Shown piece by piece: positions 25,985 through 35,853 of a stretch of DNA of 38,643 nucleotides. Made by a program: the position numbers and the translations under genes. Under the pieces are notes generated by a model, which was not told the origin of the DNA, did no database searches, and saw nothing but the letters and a program-made list of their open reading frames with translations. Origin of the DNA: an uncultured Clostridia bacterium (lineage in GTDB: Bacteria; Bacillota; Clostridia; Christensenellales; UBA1242). The stretch covers positions 1 to 38,643 of the forward strand of contig CALWJU010000011.1 of assembly GCA_944381105.1 (NCBI GenBank). Direction: 5' to 3'. Numbering within the stretch: the first letter of the stretch is position 1; the number at the start of each line of letters is the position of its first letter.

Positions 25985-27049
25985 TTAGTTTATAAAATCA
26001 AGCAATTTTTTGCTTCTATTTGGATGTTTTAATTTTCTTAATGCCTTTGCTTCAATCTGACGAATACGCTCTCTTGTTACACTGAACTCTTTGCCAACTT
26101 CTTCAAGAGTTTTAGCCTTACCATCAATAAGACCATATCTCTCACGAATAACTTGTTGTTCACGAGGAGTAAGTGTTTCAATAACTGCAAGGAGTTGTTC
26201 ATGCAGTAATTTTTGAGAAGCAACTTCCATAGGGCTCTTTGCACTTTCATCCTCAATGAAATCACTCATTTTACTATCTTCTTCCTCTCCGATAGGAGTT
26301 TCAAGAGATACAGGGTCAAGAGCGCTCTTTTGAATTTCAACAACCTTATTTTCACTTATTCCCATTGCCTCAGCAATTTCTTCAAGGGTAGGGTCTCTTG
26401 ACAATTTTTGAGTAAGTTGCCTTACAGTTCGTCCATATCTGTTGATAGTCTCTACCATGTGGACAGGAAGTCTTATTGTCCTTGATTGGTCAGCGATTGC
26501 TCTTGTAATAGCCTGTTTTATCCACCAAGTAGCGTAGGTTGAAAATCTAAATCCCTTAGTATAATCGAATTTTTCAACTGCTCTTAAAAGTCCCATATTA
26601 CCCTCTTGAATAAGGTCAAGAAATGAAAGGGAATTTGTACTTGCCCAACGTTTTGCTATGGAAACAACAAGTCTTAGGTTTGCCTGACAAAGTCTAGATT
26701 TTGCCTCTTCATCTCCTTCAAGAATACGCTTAGCAAGTTCTATTTCATCCTCAGGTGTCAATAGAGGTACTTTGCCTATATCTTTAAGATACATCTTGAC
26801 AGGGTCGTCCCCTGACATAAAACCAGCCACACCTAAGTCAAACGATTCAGTATCGTCTGTATCGGTGTCAGTCTTTAAAATTCTTATTTTGTTATTTTCA
26901 AGTTTTTTGATAAATTTTTGAATTTCTTGTGCTGACAAGTCAAATTTTAACAACCTAAAATAGACGTCCTCTTCATTGATAGACCCCTTTTTAGTCGCTA
27001 CATCAAAAATTCTTTTCATTTCCATTTCAAGTTTAACGTTATCTGACAT
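25985..27049 (-). CDS. rpoD: RNA polymerase primary sigma factor (SigA/RpoD)
   Basis: A 354-residue housekeeping sigma-70. Region 1.1 is present in short form (about 1-70). Region 1.2/2 begins at [16 protein letters not shown]. Region 2.4 contains [17 protein letters not shown], and region 4.2 ends the protein with [20 protein letters not shown], the canonical -35 reader. All promoters noted in this window fit it. GGAGG precedes the ATG, and the gene overlaps the end of dnaG by 11 bp, as in the classic macromolecular-synthesis operon without rpsU. Confidence 0.98.
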   Translation of the reverse strand: MSDNVKLEMEMKRIFDVATKKGSINEEDVYFRLLKFDLSAQEIQKFIKKLENNKIRILKTDTDTDDTESFDLGVAGFMSGDDPVKMYLKDIGKVPLLTPEDEIELAKRILEGDEEAKSRLCQANLRLVVSIAKRWASTNSLSFLDLIQEGNMGLLRAVEKFDYTKGFRFSTYATWWIKQAITRAIADQSRTIRLPVHMVETINRYGRTVRQLTQKLSRDPTLEEIAEAMGISENKVVEIQKSALDPVSLETPIGEEEDSKMSDFIEDESAKSPMEVASQKLLHEQLLAVIETLTPREQQVIRERYGLIDGKAKTLEEVGKEFSVTRERIRQIEAKALRKLKHPNRSKKLLDFIN

Positions 27050-28817
27050 AAAAATCCTCCAAATTTTTCTCTCGTATTTTCTTATCTACATCATAAATTT
27101 GTTGTGCTATAACTAAACGGTCTTCATCGCTTTCGCAATTTTTGTACTGCTCGTTAAGTTCAGACTTCTTCTGTTCTAGGCTAAGTTTTGCAAGTGAAAA
27201 TACACATTCGTCGAAGTACCTTTCCCCTGTTTCTTTAAAATCTGCAAAGTTAAAATTTAAACAATCCTTTAATAAAGGCGATTCATCTACATCGAAATAG
27301 TCAAAATATGAGGATATGGGCAGATTTTCATATGCTTTATCAATAATTTGACTATATCGTGGCAACAACTTCTTATAATCTATGTTTTTATCCACAAAAT
27401 CTTTTTTATATATAAGCGAACTTAATATATATTTTATAGCCTTAATATTGCCATTTTCTCTTGAAATTAAAACATTATCTGTTATTTTTTTATCACTTTT
27501 TACCGTGGTGCTAACACCCTTAATTTTGTCAAGGTCTCTCCTTAAAACATCGTTTGGTATTTTCGTCAAGGAGCGGACTCTATCAAGGTATGGCTCTTCC
27601 TCGCTATCTGAGTCTAATTTTGCTATATGCTTTAACGCACTCATAGCAAATTTACCCTTTTCATCAGGCTTATTTAGGTCATATTTTTTTAGTTCATAAT
27701 TAATCAAATAATCAGTTATAGGTAAGGCATTGTTTATTAGGCTTTCAAGATACTGCTTTCCATACTCTTTTAAAATTTCATCTGGGTCATGTCCATCTGG
27801 CAAAGATACTATTGTTACATCAAAACCTTCATCTCTTAGTATATCAATACTTCTTAATGTCGCTTTGACTCCCGCCTCGTCGCCATCAAAACATAAAACA
27901 ATTTTGTTTGACAATTTTTTAAGTTCGTGAGCATTTTCCTTTGTCAGAGCCGTTCCCATACATGCAACAGTAGACTTAAACCCTGCTCTGTGCATTGCTA
28001 TAACATCAATCTGTCCTTCAACTATAATTATCTTATCAAGTCCACCCTGCTGTTTTAGCGCCTTAACAAGATTTATTGCAAAGACAACTCGTCCTTTTTG
28101 GAAAACCATAGTCTCAGCAGTATTTTTATATTTAGCAAAATCTGACTTGCCTAGCACTCTGGCACTAAAACCTATACATTCATTGAAAGAGTTAAATATC
28201 GGAAATACCAAACGCTCAGCCATAACATCGTAATATTTATCATTTTTACATTGAGCGACACCAGCGTCAACCATTTCCTTATATGTAAAGCCTTGACTTT
28301 TAAGATATTCTATTATTTCTGTCCAATTGATTGAATATCCCATTTTAAAATCTTCAAGTTCCTTTCGTGTAAAGTTTCGCAGTTTTATGTAATCTTGTGC
28401 AGTCTTAGCAACAGGAAGATAAAGATTTTGCTGATAATGTTTATAAGCATTATCAAGCAGTTTTAATGTTCTCTCTTTTGCTTTCTTTTTCTCGATAATT
28501 TCCTTTTCGCCTGTGAATTCTGGAATTTCCATACCTGCATTTTTGGCGAGTATTTTTACCGCATCCGCAAAGTCGCAAGATTCATATTTCATAACAAAAG
28601 AGATTACATCTCCTGACTCCTTACAGCCAAAGCAATAATAAAAGCCGTCATCCTCGCTAACAGTAAAAGAAGGTGTCTTTTCATTATGGAAAGGACAACA
28701 AGCCCAATAACGACTACCTTTCTTTTCGAGATGAACATACCTACCAATAACAGATACAATATTGTTTTTTTGTTTCAACTGATAAAGCCAATCAGCAGAA
28801 TAACCCCTATTTTGCAA
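27039..28817 (-). CDS. dnaG: DNA primase DnaG
   Basis: A 592-residue primase making RNA primers at the replication fork. The CHC2 zinc finger uses Cys41, His44, Cys62 and Cys65. The catalytic core contains the TOPRIM segment [13 protein letters not shown] and CFDGDEAG. The C-terminal helicase-binding region follows. The start is a TTG at 28817, nine bases after AGGAG; no ATG lies near the expected N-terminus. It heads dnaG-rpoD-zinc-ribbon. A TATAAT upstream (within about 28850-28856) could be its -10, but no convincing -35 is seen. Confidence 0.97.
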   Translation of the reverse strand: MQNRGYSADWLYQLKQKNNIVSVIGRYVHLEKKGSRYWACCPFHNEKTPSFTVSEDDGFYYCFGCKESGDVISFVMKYESCDFADAVKILAKNAGMEIPEFTGEKEIIEKKKAKERTLKLLDNAYKHYQQNLYLPVAKTAQDYIKLRNFTRKELEDFKMGYSINWTEIIEYLKSQGFTYKEMVDAGVAQCKNDKYYDVMAERLVFPIFNSFNECIGFSARVLGKSDFAKYKNTAETMVFQKGRVVFAINLVKALKQQGGLDKIIIVEGQIDVIAMHRAGFKSTVACMGTALTKENAHELKKLSNKIVLCFDGDEAGVKATLRSIDILRDEGFDVTIVSLPDGHDPDEILKEYGKQYLESLINNALPITDYLINYELKKYDLNKPDEKGKFAMSALKHIAKLDSDSEEEPYLDRVRSLTKIPNDVLRRDLDKIKGVSTTVKSDKKITDNVLISRENGNIKAIKYILSSLIYKKDFVDKNIDYKKLLPRYSQIIDKAYENLPISSYFDYFDVDESPLLKDCLNFNFADFKETGERYFDECVFSLAKLSLEQKKSELNEQYKNCESDEDRLVIAQQIYDVDKKIREKNLEDFYVR

Positions 28818-28931
28818 TACAATAAACTCCTAAATTTTGTCGTACAATTTTATTATACTACAAACTTTTTAAATTTCCTTGCAATTTTTTAAATTTTATT
28901 TATTTTTTTATAACTTTTATATTAATTTGTT

Positions 28932-29477
28932 TCAAATTTCAAATATTTCTGTCCAATCAACATCGACAATTGTCTGATTTTCGTAGTCTTTTAACTTTTT
29001 ATCTATACTATCTAGCCTATCTCCATAGCGTTTTCCAGCCACAATTATAGGAAGCATACTAGCCAAACCAACTATACAATATGCAGTGCAAGACATAGAA
29101 ATATCATAATTATTTTGATATTGAAAATTTAGTGGACTATTTGAATTTTTTAAGATAGCAAGAGCGTTTTCGTCTGAGTAAATATCTTCTAATTTTTGTT
29201 GTCTTTCATCATCATACATATCGCTTGAATTTAACTCCTGCTCCTGCGACTTAACTTCTTCCAAATATTCCTGAGATTCTTTAAATTCGCTTATGTTTTT
29301 ATTTGCATTAGACATATAAACAGCAGAAGTTATTAGCGTTGCAACAGAAAAAACACCAGCGAAAGCCATTAAACCAATCACAATCCTATATGCTTTTAAG
29401 TTTTTCTGTTTCAATTTTAAAAGAGCGTTTACATTATTTCCACATAAAAGTAAATTTATATAATCTCTTCTTTTCAT
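28932..29477 (-). CDS. Two-helix membrane protein with coiled-coil loop, unknown function
   Basis: About 181 residues, not recognised. A basic N-terminus is followed by a hydrophobic segment (about 33-55), a highly charged Glu/Lys/Asp/Gln-rich stretch likely forming a coiled coil (about 60-110), a second hydrophobic segment (about 130-148) and a charged tail ending in an acidic/aromatic stretch. If the N-terminus is inside, the charged middle is exposed outside. ATG at 29477 lies nine bases after AAAGG; a TTG three codons earlier also exists. It lies between dnaG and the sporulation gene yunB with wide gaps, so it is probably its own unit. Confidence 0.65.
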   Translation of the reverse strand: MKRRDYINLLLCGNNVNALLKLKQKNLKAYRIVIGLMAFAGVFSVATLITSAVYMSNANKNISEFKESQEYLEEVKSQEQELNSSDMYDDERQQKLEDIYSDENALAILKNSNSPLNFQYQNNYDISMSCTAYCIVGLASMLPIIVAGKRYGDRLDSIDKKLKDYENQTIVDVDWTEIFEI

Positions 29478-29665
29478 AATAGTCAACCTTTATTTCAAAC
29501 TTAATCTTGCAAAAATTATATCATACAAGTTAAATTATGTCAATATAAATTATGTCATTAAAAGTTGTGAAACTATTAATCTAAAAAACAAAACATACTT
29601 AAAATATTTATAAAAATATGCAATCTCAAATTCAACAATAGACAATCTTAAATATTATATTTTAA

Positions 29666-30385
29666 TCAAATTAGACTTCCTTGCAAGTATACGTTTGGAA
29701 TTTCTCCTATTATTATATTTTCACATAATAGTACTTCAAGTTCGGTTTGAAAATTTTGTGTTGTGCCAGGCATTACTAAACCTATATTGGAATTTACAAT
29801 AAAGTAAAGTCTATGCAAAGTTTGATTAATTCCTGCACTATTGAAATTTGAGGACACTTTGGTAGATATTGTACCAATAGGAACAAGATTTATTGAAACA
29901 TTAGGGCCTATTCCAAATAGAAAAGGTATACCAGAAAATGTACCAAGAGCAATATCAATGCCTTCATCTGCAAGTGTATCAAACTCCTGTTGAACTCTCT
30001 GTGTTATCTCTCGAATTATTATATTTACCTTGACTGTATCTACCTCGATTAATTCCACTTTATTCTCAGAGGAATAGGTAATTGAAACAAGGTCGTTATA
30101 AGAAAAACTTCCCTCTTCCATAACGTCGCCAACAACAGTACTAATTGTACTTGTTGCAACAGAGCGTACCTTTTCTTGACTCAAACCTACAATTATAGGA
30201 CAAATAACTTTAAAATAATAGACAAAACATAGAATTATAAGGACAAGCAAAAACAACAAAAATATCCTAAACTTAGTCTTTGCTGACATCTTTTTTTTCT
30301 TCTTTTTTGTCGCAACATAGTCAATCATATAGTATTTATATGACAACATCACTAAAAATTTGACATTTTTGTATATATTTTGCAT
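29666..30385 (-). CDS. yunB: Sporulation protein YunB
   Basis: Up to 239 residues. A lysine-rich N-terminus precedes one membrane segment (about 42-62), then an extracytoplasmic domain. The stretches GIGPNVSINLVPIGTI and AGINQTLHRLYF, and the ending IIIGEIPNVYL, are typical of YunB. In B. subtilis YunB is a mother-cell (SigE) protein needed for full sporulation. The start is uncertain: several Met codons occur in the first 33 residues and none has a clear ribosome site. A TATACAAT at 30405-30412 (minus) resembles a SigE -10, but the -35 is poor. It is downstream of spoVAE. Confidence 0.85.
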   Translation of the reverse strand: MQNIYKNVKFLVMLSYKYYMIDYVATKKKKKKMSAKTKFRIFLLFLLVLIILCFVYYFKVICPIIVGLSQEKVRSVATSTISTVVGDVMEEGSFSYNDLVSITYSSENKVELIEVDTVKVNIIIREITQRVQQEFDTLADEGIDIALGTFSGIPFLFGIGPNVSINLVPIGTISTKVSSNFNSAGINQTLHRLYFIVNSNIGLVMPGTTQNFQTELEVLLCENIIIGEIPNVYLQGSLI

Positions 30386-30469
30386 TTTTAAAAATTAAGC
30401 ATATATTGTATAAGGTCTGATAGACAAAATACTATATATACTATTATGCAAGATATAACACCGCAAAAC

Positions 30470-30826
30470 TTAATTTTTGGTTTTTGACTTAAAAATAAGA
30501 CTAAATATAAAGGCAAAGAATATTGCAGCGGCTATCCCTCCTGCTGTCGCCTCAAGTCCTCCTGTAAACGCTCCTAATAAACCTTTTGACTTAACTGCCG
30601 ATATTGCTCCTTTTGCAAGCGACGCACCAAAGCCAATAATTGGCACATTTATACCCGCCCTCGCAAACTCTGATATTGGATCAAAGATGCCAAATGCTTG
30701 AAGAAGAACTCCAATTAAAACAAACGTTACTAAAATTCTTGCAGAAGTAATATTTGTATAAATAATAAGAACTTGTCCTAGCATACAGACCAGCCCCCCT
30801 ATTAAAAATACCCATAGATAATACAT
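30470..30826 (-). CDS. spoVAE: Stage V sporulation protein AE (SpoVAEb type)
   Basis: A 118-residue integral membrane protein with about four hydrophobic segments and little soluble sequence. FDPISEFARAG followed by VPIIGFGASLAKGA is characteristic of SpoVAE. Together with SpoVAC and SpoVAD it forms the channel that moves calcium-dipicolinic acid into the forespore and out at germination. AGGAGGTTAT precedes the ATG. It lies 168 bp downstream of spoVAD, in the order C-D-E found in Clostridia. Confidence 0.92.
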   Translation of the reverse strand: MYYLWVFLIGGLVCMLGQVLIIYTNITSARILVTFVLIGVLLQAFGIFDPISEFARAGINVPIIGFGASLAKGAISAVKSKGLLGAFTGGLEATAGGIAAAIFFAFIFSLIFKSKTKN

Positions 30827-30880
30827 ATAACCTCCTATATTGTTGCCTTTATATCGCTATTTTTTATTTTGTCATCTGAA

Positions 30881-30908
30881 TAAAGATATCTCTATAAAGA
30901 TATCTCTA
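30881..30908. repeat. 14-bp tandem duplication between spoVAD and spoVAE
   Basis: ATAAAGATATCTCT occurs twice in direct succession (30881-30894 and 30895-30908). Each unit contains an AGATATCT palindrome, so the RNA can fold. It lies in the unusually wide 168-bp gap within the spoVA gene group. Confidence 0.6.
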
Positions 30909-30994
30909 TTTATTAAATAAGATGTTTTCCAATTTTACTTTTCTAAGTATGCAATGATAAACTTAGTTCTTGTTTTTTAGATTGTTCTTACAAC

Positions 30995-32110
30995 TTAATT
31001 ATTGATATGTCCTTGATTTTTCTGACTTATTGATGTCCTTTCGCTTTTCTTTGATGGTGTATTTTTTACATTCCTATTTGAAGTTGTTGAAATTTTCACA
31101 TCCTTCACACTTTCATCACATTCGAGAACAATAGCATGACAAACACCTGGAATAGTTTCCCCCTGTTGTGAGGCTGTGGTAGACATAAGTGCTCCTGTCG
31201 GCATAAAAAGTACCTTTTTATACTCACCTGTTCTAAGTTTTTTGATTATATATGAATTTAACACCGTTGCGCTACATCCACAACCACTTCCACCAGACAA
31301 GGTGTTTTGATTTCTTGTATAATACATTTGTCCACAATCATTATAATTTAAACCTAGTTTGATACCCTGGTCTTCCATTAAGTCAATCAATATTTCACTA
31401 CCGAGTTTCCCTAAGTCTCCTGTTACTATCAAATCGTAATCGTCTGGCGTTGTCTTTGTATCCCTAAAATGTGCGAGCATGGTATCCATAGCCGCAGGAG
31501 CCATTGCCGCACCCATATCATTTACGTCGTTTATCCCAAAATCAACAACCTTTCCAAACGTAGCCATTGTTAATCGTGGGCCTTTGCCCTTGCTTGAAAT
31601 AACACATGCTCCTGCCCCTGTAACTGTCCACTGTGATGTAGGTGGTCGCTGGTTGCCAAGTTCAAGAGGAAATCTAAATTGTCTTTCCGCTGTCGAAAAA
31701 TGAGAGCCTGTGGAGCAAACTATTGTGTCAAACTCCTTTCCGTCTATGATAGAGCCTGCTATCGCCATGCTTTCCGCCATTGTCGAGCAGGCACCGAACA
31801 AGCCTAAAAACGCAAAATCAAAATCTCTGGCGGCATATGAAGATGATATAATTTGATTAAGTAAATCACCTGCAAGCAACAAATTAACATCGCTTGCCTT
31901 TATTTTTGCATCCTCAATCGCACCTACAATTGCTGTTTTAAGCATTTTCATTTCTGCTTTTTCATAAGACTTTTCTCCAAAACTATCATCTTTCATGACA
32001 TAATTAAAATATTGTCCAAAATTACCTTTTCCTTCCTTTGGACCTACTATTGAATAACTGCCAATTATAACAGGCTTGTTTTTAAAAATCACAGTTTGAT
32101 TTGTGTACAT
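30995..32110 (-). CDS. spoVAD: Stage V sporulation protein AD
   Basis: About 371 residues, a soluble thiolase-like protein that in Bacillus binds dipicolinic acid directly as part of the SpoVA transport machinery. The start of the domain (FKNKPVIIGSYSIVGPKEGKG), LGLFGACSTMAESMA and GSGCGCSATVLNSYI fit the family. The last 35 residues are polar and low in complexity (Ser/Lys/Asn), beyond the conserved fold. ATG at 32110 follows AGAAGGTG; a GTG three codons upstream exists. It lies between spoVAC and spoVAE. Confidence 0.95.
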   Translation of the reverse strand: MYTNQTVIFKNKPVIIGSYSIVGPKEGKGNFGQYFNYVMKDDSFGEKSYEKAEMKMLKTAIVGAIEDAKIKASDVNLLLAGDLLNQIISSSYAARDFDFAFLGLFGACSTMAESMAIAGSIIDGKEFDTIVCSTGSHFSTAERQFRFPLELGNQRPPTSQWTVTGAGACVISSKGKGPRLTMATFGKVVDFGINDVNDMGAAMAPAAMDTMLAHFRDTKTTPDDYDLIVTGDLGKLGSEILIDLMEDQGIKLGLNYNDCGQMYYTRNQNTLSGGSGCGCSATVLNSYIIKKLRTGEYKKVLFMPTGALMSTTASQQGETIPGVCHAIVLECDESVKDVKISTTSNRNVKNTPSKKSERTSISQKNQGHINN

Positions 32111-32161
32111 AATTAACACCTTCTAAATTTAAAACTTGTTTTCAATTGTTTTACTTTTCCT

Positions 32162-32620
32162 TTAAATAAAGAGATATATAACTCCTATTATAAAACTTGC
32201 TACCACTCCACTTACTATAACAGGTCCTGCAATTGTAAACATTTTGACACATATTCCATAAATAATACCTTCATGTTTAAATTCAACAGCAGGTGATGTT
32301 ATCGAATTTGAAAATCCTGTAATAGGAACGATAGAACCTCCGCCAGCAAATTTCCCAATTTTATCGTATACCCCTATGCCTGTCAAAAAGGAGGCTATAA
32401 AAATCAAAACAATTAATGTATACGCCCAAGCACTTTGCTCTGCCATATTAGGAAACCACAGCAAGATTAAATCATTGATACCCTGTCCTATACAGCATAT
32501 AATACCACCTACTAAAAAAGAATTAAACAAACTAGGCCACGGCTTAGTCTTAGGAATTTTTGCTTGTACGTAACGATTATAAGCCTGATTTCTTTTTTTT
32601 GCTTCCATATGCTTATCCAT
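32162..32620 (-). CDS. spoVAC: Stage V sporulation protein AC
   Basis: A 152-residue membrane protein with about four hydrophobic segments after a basic N-terminus. The stretch GVYDKIGKFAGGGSIVPITGFSNSI is the family hallmark. In Bacillus SpoVAC acts as a mechanosensitive channel in dipicolinic acid release. It is first of the spoVAC-spoVAD-spoVAE group; spoVAA and spoVAB are absent, as in other Clostridia. AGAGGTAAAAT precedes the ATG. It is divergent from an Asn-rich lipoprotein gene. Confidence 0.94.
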   Translation of the reverse strand: MDKHMEAKKRNQAYNRYVQAKIPKTKPWPSLFNSFLVGGIICCIGQGINDLILLWFPNMAEQSAWAYTLIVLIFIASFLTGIGVYDKIGKFAGGGSIVPITGFSNSITSPAVEFKHEGIIYGICVKMFTIAGPVIVSGVVASFIIGVIYLFI

Positions 32621-32731
32621 ATTTTACCTCTAAAATTTTATTGACATATAAATGTGCAATTATACATAACTTGATAATTTCTGAATAAAACAGCTTATTT
32701 TACACAAACTAATGATGACCAAGGAGGAAAC

Positions 32732-34300
32732 ATGAAAAAAATTATATTATCTTCGTTACTACTTTTACCATTAGCAGTTGCTGGTTGTTCATCAAACACA
32801 GACGCAACTATTAAGGACTTAAATTCTCAATTAGACGAAGTTCAGGAAGCTGTATCAACAGATAGCGCTACACTTGACCAGAACTCAAATGCAGAACTTT
32901 CTGATAAAGCAAACTTTTTAAGAGACAGAGCATATAGCAATCAACTTGAAGAACAATATCTAAAAAATCAAATTTTAGCAATGTCAAGTTATTTAAAAAC
33001 CAATCAAAGCACTAAATATAAATTAAGCCGTCAAGACATTCAAGCACTTAGAACTTTAACATCTGATATGAAAACATACGCTAAATATCTTGATGAAACA
33101 GAAAAAGATTTAAATGCTTACACAAAAAGAATAAAGAAAAACTCTGGTGATGACAACTCATCTTCCAGCAATTTTCAAGCCTTATATAACACTATGAATG
33201 CAAGAAAAACCTATCTAAACAATCTTTTAAGTACAATGAATGAAATTTCAAGTATTTTAAGGTCGAATAAAATAATCAAAGATTACCAAAATTACACAAT
33301 TGACGGAGAAAACGCCCAAAATAATTACTATTATAATTATTATAATCAATATAGTAATCAAAATAACAATTCTCGAATTGACGACAATCAAAATTATGAT
33401 AGGAATTTATCTAAACAATACAACAACCTTAATCAAAGAGAATATCAAAATTCACAAACTACCAATGAGCAAAACTACTCTACTGTAAATAATTCCACAA
33501 AATCAAACAACAAAAAAGGTATCAGTAAAAACATAGACACCTATCAAAACACTAATAATAATCAAAACAACAACTTAAACAATACACCTCAAAACAATTA
33601 TTACCAAAATGATTACCGATTTAGAAATAATCCATATTATAACCCTTATTATAACAATAATTATAATAATTACTATAACGGTTACAATGGGTATGGATAC
33701 AATAATGGAGTTTACAGAAATAATCAGTTTAATCCTGGCAGAAATACTGACACCTATTACCCTTTAAATAGAAACATTGACACGTACAGATATAATCCTA
33801 ACTTTAATAACACAATACCAACTAGCACCAACAAAAACGATTCAATCAAGACAAGAGAAATAAACGAAAAAACTCAACAAGAGAATACAAAATCAAATGA
33901 AAGAATTAAGCACAAGATAAACAAAAATACCGACAAAAATACTACGATAGAGCGTAAAATTGCAGATCCAAATAACATCAATACAAAAAATAAAGATAAA
34001 ATCAATAAAAACAATGTTCAATCAAGAGAAGATACTACTAATTCAACAACAAAACCTAACACCGCAAATAATAATTTAAGCAATACTCAAAAAATAAATA
34101 ATAACAAAGCATTAAAATATAATATCGAAAATAAAGAAACAAAAAAATTAAAGAAACAAAATACAAACGTACCTAAAATAATACGTGAAGAGAAAGATAT
34201 AAAAAACAACTCCAATTTATCAGCAAGTCAAAATTTTGACAATACATACAAACAAAAAATAAAAGATAAAGTAGGAGTTATGCAAGAGTCCTTATCATAA
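32732..34300 (+). CDS. Asn/Tyr-rich lipoprotein of unknown function
   Basis: 522 residues. A lipoprotein signal with lipobox AVAGC gives Cys19 as the lipidated residue. Residues about 20-190 form a charged, helical, probably coiled-coil domain. Residues about 195-365 are low complexity, dominated by Asn, Tyr and Gln, with NIDTY or NTDTY repeated at 267, 338 and 348. The last 150 residues are Asn/Lys/Thr-rich. AAGGAGGAAAC precedes the ATG. It is inserted on the opposite strand between sigF and spoVAC, so a role in the spore envelope or forespore membrane is a reasonable guess only. It has no close family I recognise. Confidence 0.8.
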   Translation: MKKIILSSLLLLPLAVAGCSSNTDATIKDLNSQLDEVQEAVSTDSATLDQNSNAELSDKANFLRDRAYSNQLEEQYLKNQILAMSSYLKTNQSTKYKLSRQDIQALRTLTSDMKTYAKYLDETEKDLNAYTKRIKKNSGDDNSSSSNFQALYNTMNARKTYLNNLLSTMNEISSILRSNKIIKDYQNYTIDGENAQNNYYYNYYNQYSNQNNNSRIDDNQNYDRNLSKQYNNLNQREYQNSQTTNEQNYSTVNNSTKSNNKKGISKNIDTYQNTNNNQNNNLNNTPQNNYYQNDYRFRNNPYYNPYYNNNYNNYYNGYNGYGYNNGVYRNNQFNPGRNTDTYYPLNRNIDTYRYNPNFNNTIPTSTNKNDSIKTREINEKTQQENTKSNERIKHKINKNTDKNTTIERKIADPNNINTKNKDKINKNNVQSREDTTNSTTKPNTANNNLSNTQKINNNKALKYNIENKETKKLKKQNTNVPKIIREEKDIKNNSNLSASQNFDNTYKQKIKDKVGVMQESLS

Positions 34301-34318
34301 TACAGGGCTCTTTTTTTT
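34284..34318 (+). terminator. Intrinsic terminator of the lipoprotein gene
   Basis: AAGAGTCC (34284-34291) pairs with GGGCTCTT (34305-34312, one G-T), followed by a run of T to 34318. The stem includes the last codons of the gene. Confidence 0.8.
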
Positions 34319-34364
34319 GCTGTATGTAGTATTATGTATTACAGAATACTGTGTACATATTGTA

Positions 34365-35093
34365 TTACGATGATAATTTCTTTTTTAGATTATCTAATAT
34401 CTTATTTTCGAGGCGAGAGACTTGAACCTGAGATATATGAAGAACCTTGGCAATCTCACTTTGGGTTTTATCATAGTAATATCTAAGCAAAATTATCTTA
34501 CGGTCTCTTTCATCTAATTTCTTTACTACCTCTTTTAGCGCTATATCGTTAATCATTTTCTCATTTACATCTTCATCTGGTTCAATTCTATCGAGCAAAC
34601 TTGCAGATTCTGGATCGTCATCAAGTGGAGAAAATATTGACAATGGCATTTTGGCTGAATCCATAGCCATGATTATTTCTTGTTCTTCAACTTTAAAATG
34701 TTTTGCAAGTTCCTCTATACTTGGTTTTCTTTGAGATTTTTCAATAAATAACTCAACATATTTATTGATTTGTAGATTTAATGACTTTAATGCTCGTGAA
34801 ACCTTAATAGCACCATCATCCCTCATGTAGCGTTTGACTTCACCTATTACCATAGGTACTACATATGTAGAAAATTTTACTCCAAAGTCTGCGTTAAAAT
34901 TTTTTATTGCTTTCAAAAAGCCTATGCAACCTATTTGAAATAAGTCATCATAATCAACTCCTTTATCCTTAAATCGCTTTATAACGCTTTTTATTAATGG
35001 AGAATTTTCATTTATTAATGTAGTTTTAGCCTCTTGATTTCCCTCTTGTGCCTCTTTAACAAGTTTTAACACTTCATCATTGTCAAGAAGCAT
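34365..35093 (-). CDS. sigF: Forespore sigma factor SigF
   Basis: About 242 residues, a SigB/F/G-type sigma-70 and the first forespore-specific factor. Region 2 has YDDLFQIGCIGFLKAI and KFSTYVVPMVIGEVKRYMRD. Regions 3 and 4 follow, ending with TQSEIAKVLHISQVQVSRLE. It is held by the anti-sigma SpoIIAB encoded just upstream. ATG at 35093 lies after AGGTGA; a GTG one codon upstream is possible. It overlaps the spoIIAB end by 11 bp, giving spoIIAA-spoIIAB-sigF. SigG is a paralogue, but the operon identifies this as SigF. Confidence 0.96.
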   Translation of the reverse strand: MLLDNDEVLKLVKEAQEGNQEAKTTLINENSPLIKSVIKRFKDKGVDYDDLFQIGCIGFLKAIKNFNADFGVKFSTYVVPMVIGEVKRYMRDDGAIKVSRALKSLNLQINKYVELFIEKSQRKPSIEELAKHFKVEEQEIIMAMDSAKMPLSIFSPLDDDPESASLLDRIEPDEDVNEKMINDIALKEVVKKLDERDRKIILLRYYYDKTQSEIAKVLHISQVQVSRLENKILDNLKKKLSS

Positions 35094-35535
35094 CACTCAC
35101 CTGCACTGCACTCTGATTTATTTGCTTGTACATTGTTACTATCAAACCTTTATCTCCATTGTGCTCAACATCTACTCTATCCATAAAACTTTCCATTACT
35201 GCAAAACCCATACCACTCCTCTCATCGCTTGGTTTTGTAGTGTAAAACGGCTCTCTTGCCTTGGCTATATCCTTTATTCCTATACCTTGGTCTTTTACTA
35301 TAATTTTAATAGTGTCGCCATAAAGTTCACACCGCATAGTTATTGTTCCATTGTGTTTTGGATAGGCATGCACTACACAATTTGTTACTGCTTCTGAAAC
35401 TGCCGTTTTTATATCGCCTATTTCATCTATCGAAGGATTTAATTGTACACAAAAACCAGCCACACATAATCTTGCAAAACTTTCATTTTCGGATACCGCT
35501 TTAAACGTTACTTCCATAAAATTTATATTATTCAT
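35083..35535 (-). CDS. spoIIAB: Anti-sigma F factor / serine kinase SpoIIAB
   Basis: A 150-residue GHKL-ATPase protein that binds SigF and phosphorylates SpoIIAA. The N-box EAVTNCVVHAYP, G1 box DQGIGI and G2 box SGMGFAVMESFMD are all present. Length matches the family. AGGAGATAAT precedes the ATG. It lies between spoIIAA and sigF in the conserved operon, so compartment-specific release of SigF should work as in Bacillus and Clostridium, with SpoIIE encoded elsewhere. Confidence 0.97.
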   Translation of the reverse strand: MNNINFMEVTFKAVSENESFARLCVAGFCVQLNPSIDEIGDIKTAVSEAVTNCVVHAYPKHNGTITMRCELYGDTIKIIVKDQGIGIKDIAKAREPFYTTKPSDERSGMGFAVMESFMDRVDVEHNGDKGLIVTMYKQINQSAVQVSDAS

Positions 35536-35544
35536 ATTATCTCC

Positions 35545-35853
35545 TTAAACTATTTTGGGCATAATCTCATATAACCCTGTCATTTTAAATATTTTTTCAG
35601 CATGTTTAGATGGATTGCAGATAAATATAGGTATATTTCTGCTTTTCATCCTTTTATATCTCCCTATCAAAACGCCTATACCTGTACTATCCATAAATTG
35701 CAACTCAGATAAATCAATTATTATTTGGCTAAATCCACTTTGTGAAAAAAGTTTATCGAGGGTAAGCCTTGTATGAGTGGCAGAATGTTCATCTAACTCG
35801 CCACATAGAAGTACATAGAGCGTTTTATTGTACACCTTGCTTTTAACGTGCAT
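35545..35853 (-). CDS. spoIIAA: Anti-anti-sigma factor SpoIIAA
   Basis: A 102-residue STAS-domain protein that frees SigF by binding SpoIIAB. The phosphorylatable Ser lies in LQFMDSTGIGVLIG, the family signature. It is the first gene of the operon, with a good ribosome site (AGGAGGGATAAA). In Bacillus the operon is read by SigH; I did not find a convincing SigH promoter here. Confidence 0.96.
   Translation of the reverse strand: MHVKSKVYNKTLYVLLCGELDEHSATHTRLTLDKLFSQSGFSQIIIDLSELQFMDSTGIGVLIGRYKRMKSRNIPIFICNPSKHAEKIFKMTGLYEIMPKIV

Noticed and set aside
32641..32667. SigA promoter for the lipoprotein gene
   Set aside because: TTGACA is followed by TATACA at a spacing of only 14 bp, too short to be convincing.
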